Of a stretch of DNA of 64,000 nt, positions 8,294 to 16,982 are shown one piece after another. The notes below the pieces were generated by a model, which was not told where the DNA came from, did not search any database, and saw only the letters and a program-made list of their open reading frames with translations. Within the stretch, counting starts at the first letter, position 1, and each line of letters starts with the position of its first letter. Source of the stretch: Streptomyces sp. NBS 14/10 (GTDB lineage: Bacteria; Actinomycetota; Actinomycetes; Streptomycetales; Streptomycetaceae); the NCBI RefSeq assembly GCF_002224125.1, contig NZ_NCSM01000022.1:391979-455978 (forward strand). Direction: 5' to 3'. Both the position numbers and the translations under genes were made by a program.

Positions 8294-8761
8294 TCAGTGT
8301 GTGCCGTGGTGCTCGGCCAGGGCCCGCAGAGCGCGTGCGTCGTCGATGGCGCGGGCCTTGGCGATACCGGGCTGGATGCCCATCGCGGCCAGGCTGGTGC
8401 CGTCGGAGAGATCCAGGTAGACCCAGGGGTCACCGGACCGCAGATTGACCCGGAGGACCTCCGCCCACGCCAGCCGGCGCTTGGTCGCGAGGTTGACCAC
8501 GGTCACCCCGTCGGCGTCGGCGACCACCTTGGGCCGGCTGAGCAGCGCCAGCACCCCGAAGAACAGCAGACCGGTGAAGACGAAGGTCAGCTTCTCCCCC
8601 GGGCTCAGCCGCTCCAGGAGCAGCGCGATCGCGCTGAGGACGACGGCCTGGGCGACCCCCACGGTCAGCAGGACGGCCCGGGTGCGGGTCGGCCGGAAGG
8701 TGACGGGGAGGGCGGGGAGCCCGGCAGGGGGCTGCGCGGGCGCCGGCTCAGAGGCGGACAC
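8294..8761 (-). CDS. PH domain-containing membrane protein
   Basis: 155 residues, GTG start at 8761. Two transmembrane helices (~30-50 TVGVAQAVVLSAIALLL; ~58-75 FVFTGLLFFGVLALL) precede a bacterial PH-like domain (~78-150: VVADADGVTVVNLATKRRLAWAEV...WVYLDLSDGTSLAAMG). Such small proteins sit at the end of the hisE-hisG operon in streptomycetes; their function is unknown. It is 68 bases after hisG on the same strand, so probably the last gene of the rib-his operon. Confidence 0.75.
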   Translation of the reverse strand: MSASEPAPAQPPAGLPALPVTFRPTRTRAVLLTVGVAQAVVLSAIALLLERLSPGEKLTFVFTGLLFFGVLALLSRPKVVADADGVTVVNLATKRRLAWAEVLRVNLRSGDPWVYLDLSDGTSLAAMGIQPGIAKARAIDDARALRALAEHHGTH

Positions 8762-8829
8762 GTGGCGTGGGGTCTCTCCGTGAGAGGAACGGTGGGTCTG
8801 GTGCGGGGATGTCCGGGGATGTCCGGGGC

Positions 8830-9678
8830 TCAGAGGCGGCAGGCGTGGATGCCGGTGGTCAGAATGGCCCGCGCCCCCAGGTCGTACAGCTCGTCCATGA
8901 TCCGCTGGGCGTCCTTGGTGGGGACCATCGAGCGGACCGCGACCCAGCCCTCGTGGTGCAGCGGGGAGACGGTGGGCGACTCCAGGCCGGGGGTGAGGGC
9001 CACGGCCCGCTCCACCTGCTCGACGCGGATGTCGTAGTCCATCATCACGTAGCGCCGGGCCACCAGGACGCCCTGCATCCGGCGGAGGAACTGCTGGACC
9101 TTGGGGTCGTCGGCGGGGGCGCCGGTGCGGCGGATGACGACGGCCTCGGACTCCAGGATCGGCTCGCCGATGATCTCCAGACCGGCGTTGCGCAGGGTGG
9201 TGCCGGTCTCGACGACATCCGCGATGACCTCGGCCACACCGAGCTGGATGGCGGTCTCGACGGCGCCGTCGAGGTGTACGACGGCGGCGTCCACGCCGTT
9301 GTCGGCGAGGTGCTTGGTGACCAGGCCGGAGAAGGACGTGGCGACCGTCATACCGCCGAACTCGCTGACGTCCTTCGCCGTACCGGGCCGGGTGGCGTAG
9401 CGGAAGGTGGAACCGGCGAAGCCGAGCTGCATGATCTCCTCGGCCTGGGAGCCGGAGTCGAGCAGCAGATCACGGCCGGTGATGCCGATGTCCAGGCGGC
9501 CGGAGCCGACGTACACGGCGATGTCGCGGGGGCGCAGGAAGAAGAACTCGACGTCGTTCTCGGAGTCGACGAGCACCAGTTCCCTGCGGTCCTTGCGCTG
9601 CCGGTAGCCCGCCTCATGGAGCATCGCCGACGCAGGCTCGGACAGTGAACCCTTGTTGGGGACGGCGATGCGCAGCAT
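8830..9678 (-). CDS. hisG: ATP phosphoribosyltransferase (long form)
   Basis: 282 residues from ATG 9678 (AAGGAAAAAGG upstream), the length of the hexameric long-form HisG. It catalyses the first step of histidine synthesis, ATP + PRPP to phosphoribosyl-ATP. Visible features are the N-terminal LRIAVPNKGSLSEPA, the PRPP loop in DVVETGTTLRNAGLEII, and the C-terminal regulatory ACT-like domain ending AILTTGIHACRL. Histidine feedback at that domain is known for the family. It lies 47 bases after hisE, which makes the enzyme of the next reactions, within the rib operon. The long frame extending upstream to 9852 is read-through. Confidence 0.97.
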   Translation of the reverse strand: MLRIAVPNKGSLSEPASAMLHEAGYRQRKDRRELVLVDSENDVEFFFLRPRDIAVYVGSGRLDIGITGRDLLLDSGSQAEEIMQLGFAGSTFRYATRPGTAKDVSEFGGMTVATSFSGLVTKHLADNGVDAAVVHLDGAVETAIQLGVAEVIADVVETGTTLRNAGLEIIGEPILESEAVVIRRTGAPADDPKVQQFLRRMQGVLVARRYVMMDYDIRVEQVERAVALTPGLESPTVSPLHHEGWVAVRSMVPTKDAQRIMDELYDLGARAILTTGIHACRL

Positions 9679-9725
9679 GAGACCTTTTTCCTTACGTGGG
9701 CGAGGGCTGGGGCTGTGGGGCGTGC

Positions 9726-9998
9726 TCAGAGGTGAGCGTAGACGTCGTCGAGGGTCAGGCCCCGGGCGATCATCATCACCTGGAGGTGGTAGAGGAGCTG
9801 CGAGATCTCCTCGGCGGCCGCGGCGTCGCTCTCGTACTCCGCGGCCATCCACACCTCGGCTGCCTCCTCCACGACCTTCTTGCCGATGGCGTGCACACCC
9901 GACTGAAGCAGGTCGGCGGTGCGGGAGGTGGCGGGATCGGCCGTGAGGGCCTTCTGCTGAAGCTCGGCGAAGAGCTCCTCGAACGTCTTCTTGGGCAT
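9726..9998 (-). CDS. hisE: Phosphoribosyl-ATP pyrophosphatase
   Basis: 90 residues from the ATG at 9998 ([14 protein letters not shown]), which matches the length and start of streptomycete HisE; ATG 10010 would add four residues. It hydrolyses phosphoribosyl-ATP to phosphoribosyl-AMP, step two of histidine synthesis. The all-alpha NTP-pyrophosphohydrolase metal motif is visible as [18 protein letters not shown]...[14 protein letters not shown]. It is separate from HisI, as is usual in actinobacteria. It lies between ribH and hisG on the same strand with short gaps. Confidence 0.95.
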   Translation of the reverse strand: MPKKTFEELFAELQQKALTADPATSRTADLLQSGVHAIGKKVVEEAAEVWMAAEYESDAAAAEEISQLLYHLQVMMIARGLTLDDVYAHL

Positions 9999-10046
9999 GA
10001 TGCCCGTCATCCTACTGGGGTCACGCGATCCGACTCGGCGCCAGGG

Positions 10047-10520
10047 TCAGGCGACAGACCGCAGGGTGACGACGGTGGCGACGGCCGCGGTGACGGCCTC
10101 GTGGCCCTTGTCCTCGTTCGACCCTTCGAGCCCGGCCCGGTCCAGGGCCTGCTCCTCGGTGTCGCAGGTCAGCACGCCGAAGCCGATGGGCACCCCGGTT
10201 TCCACGCTGACCTGGGTGAGGCCCTGGGTGACGCCCTGGCACACATAGTCGAAGTGGGGGGTGCCGCCGCGGATGACGACGCCCAGGGCCACGACCGCGT
10301 CGAAGCCGCGGTCGGCGAGGGCCTTGGCGGCCACCGGCAGCTCCCAGCTGCCCGGTACGCGCAGTACGGTCGGCTCGTCGATGCCCAGCTCGCGCAGGGC
10401 GCGCCGCGCCCCGTCGACGAGCCCGTCCATCACCTGGGCGTGCCACTGGGCGGCCACGACGGCCACGCGCAGGTCTCCGCCGTTCTCCACGGACAGCTGG
10501 GGGGCTCCCTTACCGCTCAC
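10047..10520 (-). CDS. ribH: 6,7-dimethyl-8-ribityllumazine synthase
   Basis: 157 residues, GTG start at 10520 with AGGAGAG upstream; the longer frame to 10661 is spurious. The enzyme condenses 5-amino-6-ribitylamino-uracil with 3,4-dihydroxybutanone phosphate. Motifs seen: [46 protein letters not shown] (catalytic His) and [16 protein letters not shown]. It is expected to form a 60-mer or pentamer in the cytosol. It is the fourth rib gene of the operon, 89 bases after ribBA. Confidence 0.97.
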   Translation of the reverse strand: MSGKGAPQLSVENGGDLRVAVVAAQWHAQVMDGLVDGARRALRELGIDEPTVLRVPGSWELPVAAKALADRGFDAVVALGVVIRGGTPHFDYVCQGVTQGLTQVSVETGVPIGFGVLTCDTEEQALDRAGLEGSNEDKGHEAVTAAVATVVTLRSVA

Positions 10521-10609
10521 GTCTACTTCTCTCCTTGGTGCGGGTGTTGCTCTGGTGCGGGTGTCGCTGGGGTACGGGTGGTGCTGGGCGTACGGGTACG
10601 GGGCTACGG

Positions 10610-12004
10610 CTACTGGTTGCCGCAGGCGGACATCGGCTGCGGGCGGCCGTTCTCCAGCCACGGCAGGTCGTGGCCCATACGGTCGCGCTTGGTGCGCAGA
10701 TAGCGCAGGTTGTGCTCACCGGCCTGGACCGGCATCGGCTCCCGGCCGGTGACCCGCAGCCCGTGCCGGACCAGCGCCGCGGTCTTCTCCGGGTTGTTGG
10801 TCATCAGGCGCAGCGAGCGCACACCGAGGTCGGCGAGGATGCGGGCGCCGGCGGCGTAGTCGCGGGCGTCGGCGGGCAGGCCGAGTTCGAGGTTGGCGTC
10901 GAGGGTGTCGCGGCCCAGCTCCTGAAGCTCGTATGCGCGCAGCTTGGACAGCAGCCCGATGCCGCGGCCCTCGTGGCCGCGCAGATAGACCACCACGCCG
11001 CGGCCCTCGGCGGTGATCCGCTCCAGGGAGGCGTGCAGCTGGGGGCCGCAGTCGCAGCGCTGCGAGCCGAAGACATCGCCGGTCAGGCACTCGGAGTGGA
11101 TCCGGACCAGGACGTCCTCGCCGTCGCCGATGTCGCCCTGGACGAGGGCGATGTGCTCGACGCCGTCGGTGGTGGAGCGGTAGCCGTACGCCTGGAAGTC
11201 GCCGAAGGCGGTGGGCAGCCGGGTCTCGGCCTCGCGCCGCACGGTGGGCTCGATGGCCCTGCGGTAGGCGATCAGGGCCTCGATGGAGATGATCGCCAGC
11301 CCGTTCCGGCGGGCGAAGGCGACCAGTTCCGGCAGGCGCAGCATGGTGCCGTCGGGGCCCGCGATCTCGCAGATCGCGGCGGCCGGGCGCAGCCCCGCCA
11401 GCCGGGCGAGGTCGACACCGGCCTCGGTGTGGCCGTCGCGGGTGAGCACCCCGCCGTCGCGGGGGCGCAGCGGGAAGATATGGCCGGGGCGCGCGAAGTC
11501 CTCGGGGGCGCTGTGCGGATCGGCCAGCAGGCGCAGGGTGGTGGAGCGGTCGGCGGCGGAGATGCCGGTGCCGACGCCGTGTTCGGCGGTGGCGTCGACC
11601 GAGACGGTGAAGGCGGTGCGCATGGACTCGGAGTTGTGCTCGACCATCTGCGGCAGCCGCAGCCGGTCGAGGTCGGCGGCGTCCAGGGTGGCGCAGATCA
11701 GCCCGCGGCACTCGCTCATCATGAAGGCGACGATCTCGGGGGTGGCCTTCTCGGCGGCGACGATGAGGTCGCCCTCGTTCTCCCGGTCCTCGTCGTCCAC
11801 GACCACGACGGGGCGCCCGGCGGCGATCTCGGCGATCGCCCGCTCGACGGAGTCGAGGGACAGTTCGTCGGGCCATTCGGGGGCGCTCTGCGGGCCCGGC
11901 ACGGCCGGCATGCCCTGCACGCTCTGCACGGGGGTCATGTGTCGCTGCTTCCTGGTGTTGCTGCTGCTCGTGGGCTCCTGGACGTCGCCGACGGGGGCGG
12001 TCAT
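10610..12004 (-). CDS. ribBA: Bifunctional DHBP synthase / GTP cyclohydrolase II
   Basis: About 464 residues from ATG 12004, which overlaps the ribE stop (ATGA) and has GAGGAGG seven bases upstream; ATG 11938 with AGGAAG is an alternative giving 442 residues. The N-terminal DHBP synthase has [15 protein letters not shown] and [13 protein letters not shown]...GHTEAGVDL. The C-terminal GTP cyclohydrolase II has the zinc cysteines in [16 protein letters not shown] and the [10 protein letters not shown] loop. It supplies both branches of riboflavin synthesis, from ribulose 5-phosphate and from GTP. The first ~30 residues are Pro/Ser-rich and not conserved, hence the start uncertainty. Confidence 0.95.
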   Translation of the reverse strand: MTAPVGDVQEPTSSSNTRKQRHMTPVQSVQGMPAVPGPQSAPEWPDELSLDSVERAIAEIAAGRPVVVVDDEDRENEGDLIVAAEKATPEIVAFMMSECRGLICATLDAADLDRLRLPQMVEHNSESMRTAFTVSVDATAEHGVGTGISAADRSTTLRLLADPHSAPEDFARPGHIFPLRPRDGGVLTRDGHTEAGVDLARLAGLRPAAAICEIAGPDGTMLRLPELVAFARRNGLAIISIEALIAYRRAIEPTVRREAETRLPTAFGDFQAYGYRSTTDGVEHIALVQGDIGDGEDVLVRIHSECLTGDVFGSQRCDCGPQLHASLERITAEGRGVVVYLRGHEGRGIGLLSKLRAYELQELGRDTLDANLELGLPADARDYAAGARILADLGVRSLRLMTNNPEKTAALVRHGLRVTGREPMPVQAGEHNLRYLRTKRDRMGHDLPWLENGRPQPMSACGNQ

Positions 12005-12639
12005 GCGACGGCCTCCTCGTCCGTGGCGACCGTCCCGACCGGGGCGCCCGCGCCCTTGCCGAGCAGCCGCTCGACGTACTTGGCGAGCACGTCCACTTCG
12101 AGGTTGACGGGGTCGCCGGCCTGCTTGACGCCGAGGGTGGTCAGGGCGAGGGTCGTCGGGATGAGGCTGACGGTGAAGTAGTCGGGGCCCGCGTCGACGA
12201 CGGTCAGGCTGATGCCGTCGACCGTGATGGAGCCCTTCTCGACGACATAGCGGCTCAGCTCGGCGGGGAGCGAGATCTTGACGATCTCCCAGTGCTCGGA
12301 GAGCTTGCGCTCGATGACGGTGCCGGTGCCGTCGACGTGCCCCTGCACCAGGTGGCCGCCCAGGCGCCCGCCGAGCGCCATCGGGCGCTCCAGGTTGACG
12401 CGGGAGCCGACGGCGAGGGCGCCGAGGCTGGAGCGGTTCAGGGTCTCGGCCATGACATCGGCGGAGAACCGGCCGTCCTCGAGGTCGACGACGGTGAGGC
12501 AGACGCCGTTGACGGCGATGGAGTCGCCGTGCTTGGCGCCTTCGGTGACGACGGAGCCGCTGACCAGGAAGCGGGACGCGTCGCCCAGGTTCTCGACGGC
12601 GACGATCTCGCCCAGTTCTTCGACGATTCCGGTGAACAT
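12001..12639 (-). CDS. ribE: Riboflavin synthase, alpha subunit
   Basis: 212 residues beginning [13 protein letters not shown], the family's hallmark N-terminus. Two lumazine-binding barrels repeat (~1-95 and ~97-195), each with a GVCLTVV/GISLTVV strand: [16 protein letters not shown] and [15 protein letters not shown]. The enzyme dismutates two 6,7-dimethyl-8-ribityllumazine molecules to riboflavin and the ribityl-uracil precursor. The gene directly abuts ribD and overlaps ribBA by four bases, so the three are translationally coupled. Confidence 0.97.
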   Translation of the reverse strand: MFTGIVEELGEIVAVENLGDASRFLVSGSVVTEGAKHGDSIAVNGVCLTVVDLEDGRFSADVMAETLNRSSLGALAVGSRVNLERPMALGGRLGGHLVQGHVDGTGTVIERKLSEHWEIVKISLPAELSRYVVEKGSITVDGISLTVVDAGPDYFTVSLIPTTLALTTLGVKQAGDPVNLEVDVLAKYVERLLGKGAGAPVGTVATDEEAVA

Positions 12640-13749
12640 TCAGCTCTCCTCGGGTGCGACAGGGGCGGTGGGCGCCGGCACGGCGGTGATGCGCAGGTCG
12701 GGACCGAGCCTGGTGACGTCGGTCAACTCCAGGCGCAGCGCGCGGGTGATGGTGGTGATTCCGGCGTCGGCGAGGGCGGGGGCGCCGGCGCCGAGCAGTG
12801 CGGGGGCGAGATAACCGACGACCTTGTCGACGGCGCGGGCGGCCAGGAACGCCCCGGCGAGCGTGGGGCCGCCCTCCAGCAGGACCGAGCGGACCCCGCG
12901 GCCGTGGAGCTCGCCGAGCAGCGCGGGGATGTCCAGGCCAGGACCGGACGCGGCGCGCGGCAGCCGTACGGTCTCGGCGCCCGCCGGCCTTACGGCGGGG
13001 GCGTCTTCGGCGACGGCGACCAGGGTGGGCGCGGTGCCGTCCAGGACCCGGGCGTCCGGGGCGATGGTGGCCTTGCTGTCGAGGACGACGCGCAGCGGCT
13101 GCCGGGCGCCGCCCTGGCCACGTACGGCGAGGTGCGGATCGTCGGCGCGCAGGGTGCCTGAGCCGACCAGCACGGCGTCCGACTCGGCGCGCAGCCGGTG
13201 CACATCGGCGCGGGACTCGGCGGAGGTGATCCACCGACTGGTGCCGTCGGCGGCGGCGCTGCGCCCGTCCAGCGTCGCGGCGTACTTCCACAGCACGAAG
13301 GGGCGGCCGAACCGCATCGAGGTCAGCCACGCCTCGTTGACCGCGGCGGCCTGGTCGGCGAGCAGTCCGCTCTCGACGGCGGTCCCGGCGGCGGCCAGGG
13401 TGGCGGCCCCGCCGGCGGCCTTGGCGTTGGGATCGGCGACCGCGTACACGACGCGGACGATCCCGGCGTCCAGCAGCGCCTGGGCGCAGGGGCCGGTGCG
13501 ACCGCTGTGGTTGCAGGGTTCGAGGGTGACGACGGCGGTGCCGCCGCGGGCCCGCTCGCCGGCCGCGCGCAGGGCGTGCACCTCGGCGTGCGGTCCGCCG
13601 GCCTGCTGGTGCCAGCCCTCGCCCGCGGTACGGCCGTCGGCGTCGAGGATGACGCAACCGACCACGGGGTTGGGGCTGGTGCGGCCGAGGCCCCGGGCGG
13701 CGAGCGCTATGGCACGGCGCATCGCTTCGGCTTCGGCGGTGGTGGCCAC
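12640..13749 (-). CDS. ribD: Bifunctional pyrimidine deaminase/reductase
   Basis: 369 residues from GTG 13749 (AGGAGG five bases upstream); the longer frame to 13887 runs into the riboswitch and is rejected. The N-terminal zinc deaminase has GPHAEVHAL and the Cys pair in [18 protein letters not shown]. The C-terminal NADPH reductase (~150-360) has [20 protein letters not shown] and [13 protein letters not shown]. It performs the second and third steps of the GTP branch. It is the first gene after the FMN riboswitch. Confidence 0.96.
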   Translation of the reverse strand: MATTAEAEAMRRAIALAARGLGRTSPNPVVGCVILDADGRTAGEGWHQQAGGPHAEVHALRAAGERARGGTAVVTLEPCNHSGRTGPCAQALLDAGIVRVVYAVADPNAKAAGGAATLAAAGTAVESGLLADQAAAVNEAWLTSMRFGRPFVLWKYAATLDGRSAAADGTSRWITSAESRADVHRLRAESDAVLVGSGTLRADDPHLAVRGQGGARQPLRVVLDSKATIAPDARVLDGTAPTLVAVAEDAPAVRPAGAETVRLPRAASGPGLDIPALLGELHGRGVRSVLLEGGPTLAGAFLAARAVDKVVGYLAPALLGAGAPALADAGITTITRALRLELTDVTRLGPDLRITAVPAPTAPVAPEES

Positions 13750-13894
13750 CGGGTCCTCCTGCCTCTTCGGGCACGGACTCCGGGGCTGTCGAGATGACAG
13801 AAGCGGAAAGACGGCATCGGGGAACGCCTGGGCCGGGATACGGTCCGCCACAAAAAGCGGGCCGCCGAGCACGGCGCACCGGTGCACTACTCCC

Positions 13895-14020
13895 GCCGCG
13901 CACTGCCTCCCATCCGGACTTTCACCGTCGGTCCAGGAATTTCACCTGGTCAACCGGCCGCTGGCAGCGGACGGGTCGCGGACTGTAACCGCCGGTTCGG
14001 ATTTTCACCGACCCCGGAGT
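13895..14020 (-). promoter_or_regulatory. FMN riboswitch (RFN element)
   Basis: Read on the minus strand the block contains the hallmark RFN pieces in order: GGGGTCGGTGAAAATCCGAA, CCGGCGGTTACAGTCCGCGA, a variable arm, GACCAGGTGAAATTCCTGGA, CCGACGGTGAAAGTCCGGAT and GGGAGGCAGTGCG. It lies 146 bases upstream of the ribD GTG. FMN binding would repress the operon; in GC-rich actinobacteria this is often by occluding the translation start or by termination, and the mechanism here is not evident. Because hisE and hisG follow in the same operon, it may affect them too. Confidence 0.95.
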
Positions 14021-14107
14021 GCGCTGACGTCACTGGTACGGCCCCAGTGTGCCACGGGACATCGGCACAGCTGAGGCCGCGGGAGTGTGGCTTGCCTCAC
14101 CCGTCCG

Positions 14108-15415
14108 TCAACCAGTGGTGGCGATGCTGTCAAGCTGCTCGACGGCCGGCCGCAGCGCCCACAGGTCGCCGCCGGGCGGCGCCTGGAGCGCGGGGAGCGC
14201 CGTCTTGGCCTTGCGGTCGCCCGCGTCGGCCGCCGCGTGCACGATGTCGCCGGCCGCGTAGGCGCGGAAGTCCAGCTCCGGGTACGGCCAGGGCTCGGCC
14301 CCGGTGGCCGCGGGGAGCAGTACGTCGACGGCCTTGAAGAGGTTCGCCCCGTCCGGCCCCGTGTAGTGCCACAGGTCCACGCCGACGTGCTCGCCGACGG
14401 CCGCGAGGCGGGTGAAGGCGACGAGGTTGAAGGTCGAGTAGTGGAAGCTGCGGGTGCGGGAGAGCTCGCCGGGCTGGGTGCCGTCCGCCGCGATCTGGGC
14501 GTCCACGCGCTTGGTGCGGGCCTCGCGGACGACCTGGCGGGCCAGGTCCCGGTCGCCCACGGCGGCGGCGATGGCGGCGATCTGCATATCGGCGAACGTG
14601 CCGTGGTTGTTCTTGGCGGCGCTCTCCTCCTTGCCGAAGTCGCTGTTCACCAGCCAGTCCAGGAACTGCTTGTTCCAGGTGCGGAAGCCGTCGTGGTCGC
14701 CGCGGGACCAGCCGGGGGCGCCGGTGTCGAGGATGGCGGCGGCGTCCAGCAGGCTGGTGAAGCCCTGGGAGAAGTCGATGATGCCGATCGAGCGGCCGTC
14801 GTACTTGCAGGGGATGAACTGGGCGTGGTTGAGGCTGGGGTTCATCCGGGTCGCGGGGTCGACGAACCAGGTACGCAGGATCTCGGCGGCGTGCTCGGCG
14901 TAACCGCGCTTGCCCGTGTAGTACCAGGCCAGGGAGAGCTCATAGGCGGACTCGAAGACCTTGCCCACCTCGGGACGGTCCGTCATCTTGTCCACGTCGG
15001 GGTTCCGTTGGCCATCCCTCTGAACGTAGGGGCAGCCGTACGGATTGTCTTCGGTCTTCGGCTGGGTGGGCCACCAGTACGGGGCCTGGCTGAAGTAGTC
15101 GTGCTTGTCGCCGCTGGGCGGCACCTGGTCCTTGTCGGTGACCGTCCAGGGGCCCTGGTTCATCCACTGGTCGGCCTGGGCGGTCAGATCGCGTACGGTC
15201 CGCTTCAGCCGCACGTCTCCCAACTGCAGCTTCACCTTGGTCACGGCCAGCCGTGGGCCGTCGAGCACCACGGTCTTGGGCACCGGGGCCGGATGGCGGG
15301 CGGGTTCGGCGCCCTGGGCGGAGGGGGCGGCGGGGAGGGCGAAGACGGCGAGGAGCACGGAGAGGGCGACGGCGGCGCGGGCGATCGGCCCACGTGCCGG
15401 AGAGGATGCACCCAT
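14108..15415 (-). CDS. Secreted alginate lyase-family protein
   Basis: 435 residues. A signal peptide (AAVALSVLLAVFALPAAPSAQGA) is followed by an alpha/alpha-toroid lyase domain. Seen are a Trp/Tyr-rich opening (DYFSQAPYWWPTQPKTEDNPYG) and AKNNHGTFADMQIAAIA, like the NNHG catalytic stretch of the alginate lyase (PL5-like) family, with SRTRSFHYSTFNLVAFTRLA further on. Family members cleave uronate-containing polysaccharides by beta-elimination; whether alginate is the substrate here is not shown. It is monocistronic, downstream of the ribD riboswitch but transcribed away from the ROK gene's promoter. Confidence 0.8.
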   Translation of the reverse strand: MGASSPARGPIARAAVALSVLLAVFALPAAPSAQGAEPARHPAPVPKTVVLDGPRLAVTKVKLQLGDVRLKRTVRDLTAQADQWMNQGPWTVTDKDQVPPSGDKHDYFSQAPYWWPTQPKTEDNPYGCPYVQRDGQRNPDVDKMTDRPEVGKVFESAYELSLAWYYTGKRGYAEHAAEILRTWFVDPATRMNPSLNHAQFIPCKYDGRSIGIIDFSQGFTSLLDAAAILDTGAPGWSRGDHDGFRTWNKQFLDWLVNSDFGKEESAAKNNHGTFADMQIAAIAAAVGDRDLARQVVREARTKRVDAQIAADGTQPGELSRTRSFHYSTFNLVAFTRLAAVGEHVGVDLWHYTGPDGANLFKAVDVLLPAATGAEPWPYPELDFRAYAAGDIVHAAADAGDRKAKTALPALQAPPGGDLWALRPAVEQLDSIATTG

Positions 15416-15648
15416 CGAGGGACCCCAATCAGCTATCTGAACAGAATTCAGGAGCGCGATCGTGGGTCAGGCTATGCGGAGGCCATGCTCACGACAAGAG
15501 ATCGCGCATAACTCCGCGGCGGCGAGAAGAGGCGGGAGGAGAGGCACCAGGGCGGCGTGGCACCGGGCCGCGAACCGGCCAAGGGGCGCGGACCGACTAT
15601 CCGCACCGCGGCCGGGTCGGCTGGCCGCCGCGCTGGGCCGCGGACCGG

Positions 15649-16854
15649 CTAAGGGGCGCCGAACAGCTGGTTCTGGGCGGCGTCCGTGGCGGTCAGCACC
15701 GCGCCGCGCAGCACTCCGCCGCCGCCCACCACCCCGGCCCGCACCTGGGTGCGCAGCGGCGACATACCCCGCAGCCGGTCCTCCACGCGGCGCGCCAGGG
15801 CGGCGCCCCCGGCCCGGCCCACCTCTCCGCCGAGCACCACACAGCCCGGGTCGAGCACCGCGCACACCGCGGCCGCCCCCACCGCGATCCGGCCCGCGAG
15901 CGCGTCCAGGAACGGCTCGCCCCGCTCCCCCTCGTCCACCGCGGCCCGTACGATCGCCTCCGCCGCGCGCGCGTCGTCCGCCGGGTCGGCCGGCAGCCCC
16001 AGGTCGCGGGCGAGTTCACAGACCGCGGGGCTGCCCGCGAGCGAGTGGAAGCCGCCGTCGCAGGCGGTCGCGGACGGCAGCCCGGACGTCCACGGCACCG
16101 GCATGAAGCCGATCTCCCCCGTCCCCCCGGAGGCCCCGCGTCTGAGCACCCGGTCGAGCACGACGGCCGCGCCGACACCATGGCCCAGCCACAGCAGTAC
16201 GAAGGTGTCCCGGTCGCGGACCACACCGAGCCGCTGCTCGGCGACGGCGGCCAGATTGACCTCGTTCTCCAGCAGCACCGGCGCCCCGAGGCCGCCGTGC
16301 AGGGCCGCGCTCAGCTCACGGTGCCAGCGGGGCAGGGCGTCGGTGGCGGCGAGTTCGCCGGTCGCCGGGTCGACGAGCCCCGGGGCGCCGATGCCGATGT
16401 GGTGCAGCCGCTCGGCCCCGGCCTCCCGGGCGGTGCGCCGCACCAGGTCCACCGTGGCCTCGGCGGCCCGCACGGGCTCGACGTCGGCGGCGACCGGCAG
16501 CGACGCCTCGGCGAGGGTGTTGCCCAGCAGATCGGCCACGCACACCGCCACGCTCCGCGCGCGGACGTCCACGCCCGCCACATGCGCGCTGTCGGCGACG
16601 ATGCCGTACACCCGGGCGTTGGGCCCCCGGCGCTCGGCGCCCGTCTCCCCCACCACCGCGATCAGCCCGGCGTCCCCCAGCCGCTCCACGAGGTCCGCGA
16701 TGGTGGGCCGGGACAGCCCGGTCAGGTTCTTGAGCTGGCCGGCGGTCAGCGGCCCCTCATCCTTGAGGAGGTGCAGGGCGAGGCGGTCGTTGATCGCCCG
16801 CGCCGTACTCGGAGAGGCGATACGGCCCGCCAGGGGCACGCGCGTCGACGTCAT
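15649..16854 (-). CDS. ROK-family transcriptional regulator
   Basis: 401 residues: an N-terminal winged helix (~20-80, GPLTAGQLKNLTGLSRPTIADLVERL) and a ROK sugar-kinase-like domain (~90-395, including VGIDV-type VAGVDVRARS, GIGAPGLVDPATGE and LLENEVNLAAVAE). The CxCGxxGC zinc motif of canonical ROK proteins is reduced here (ATACDGGFHSLAG), so zinc binding is doubtful. ROK repressors respond to sugars or phosphosugars. It is divergent from an MFS transporter, with a perfect inverted repeat between them, so the transporter is the likely target together with itself. Confidence 0.85.
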   Translation of the reverse strand: MTSTRVPLAGRIASPSTARAINDRLALHLLKDEGPLTAGQLKNLTGLSRPTIADLVERLGDAGLIAVVGETGAERRGPNARVYGIVADSAHVAGVDVRARSVAVCVADLLGNTLAEASLPVAADVEPVRAAEATVDLVRRTAREAGAERLHHIGIGAPGLVDPATGELAATDALPRWHRELSAALHGGLGAPVLLENEVNLAAVAEQRLGVVRDRDTFVLLWLGHGVGAAVVLDRVLRRGASGGTGEIGFMPVPWTSGLPSATACDGGFHSLAGSPAVCELARDLGLPADPADDARAAEAIVRAAVDEGERGEPFLDALAGRIAVGAAAVCAVLDPGCVVLGGEVGRAGGAALARRVEDRLRGMSPLRTQVRAGVVGGGGVLRGAVLTATDAAQNQLFGAP

Positions 16855-16894
16855 GGCGGGATCCTTTCAGAGGTACCGCTCATATGGACTCTAT

Positions 16895-16917
16895 CTATCA
16901 GGGAGCCTTCCTGATAG
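16895..16917. promoter_or_regulatory. Inverted-repeat operator between ROK regulator and MFS gene
   Basis: Perfect 8-bp arms CTATCAGG (16895-16902) and CCTGATAG (16910-16917) flank a 7-bp spacer in the 128-bp divergent region. Position and symmetry fit a repressor operator; an ACTCTATCTATCAG direct echo precedes it. No other strong hairpin role is apparent because both genes start, rather than end, here. Confidence 0.6.
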
Positions 16918-16982
16918 TTTCCGTGGTCGAATCGCGTCTCCAGAAGGTCTCCAAAAGTCTCCGGAAGGGCGGGCAGCGGGGT

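Noticed and set aside
10610..13903. A 1,097-codon minus-strand frame spanning several rib genes
   Set aside because: Only its last ~460 codons (ribBA) are sensible; the upstream part is an Arg-rich shadow of ribE and ribD, which are in other frames, and it runs into the riboswitch.
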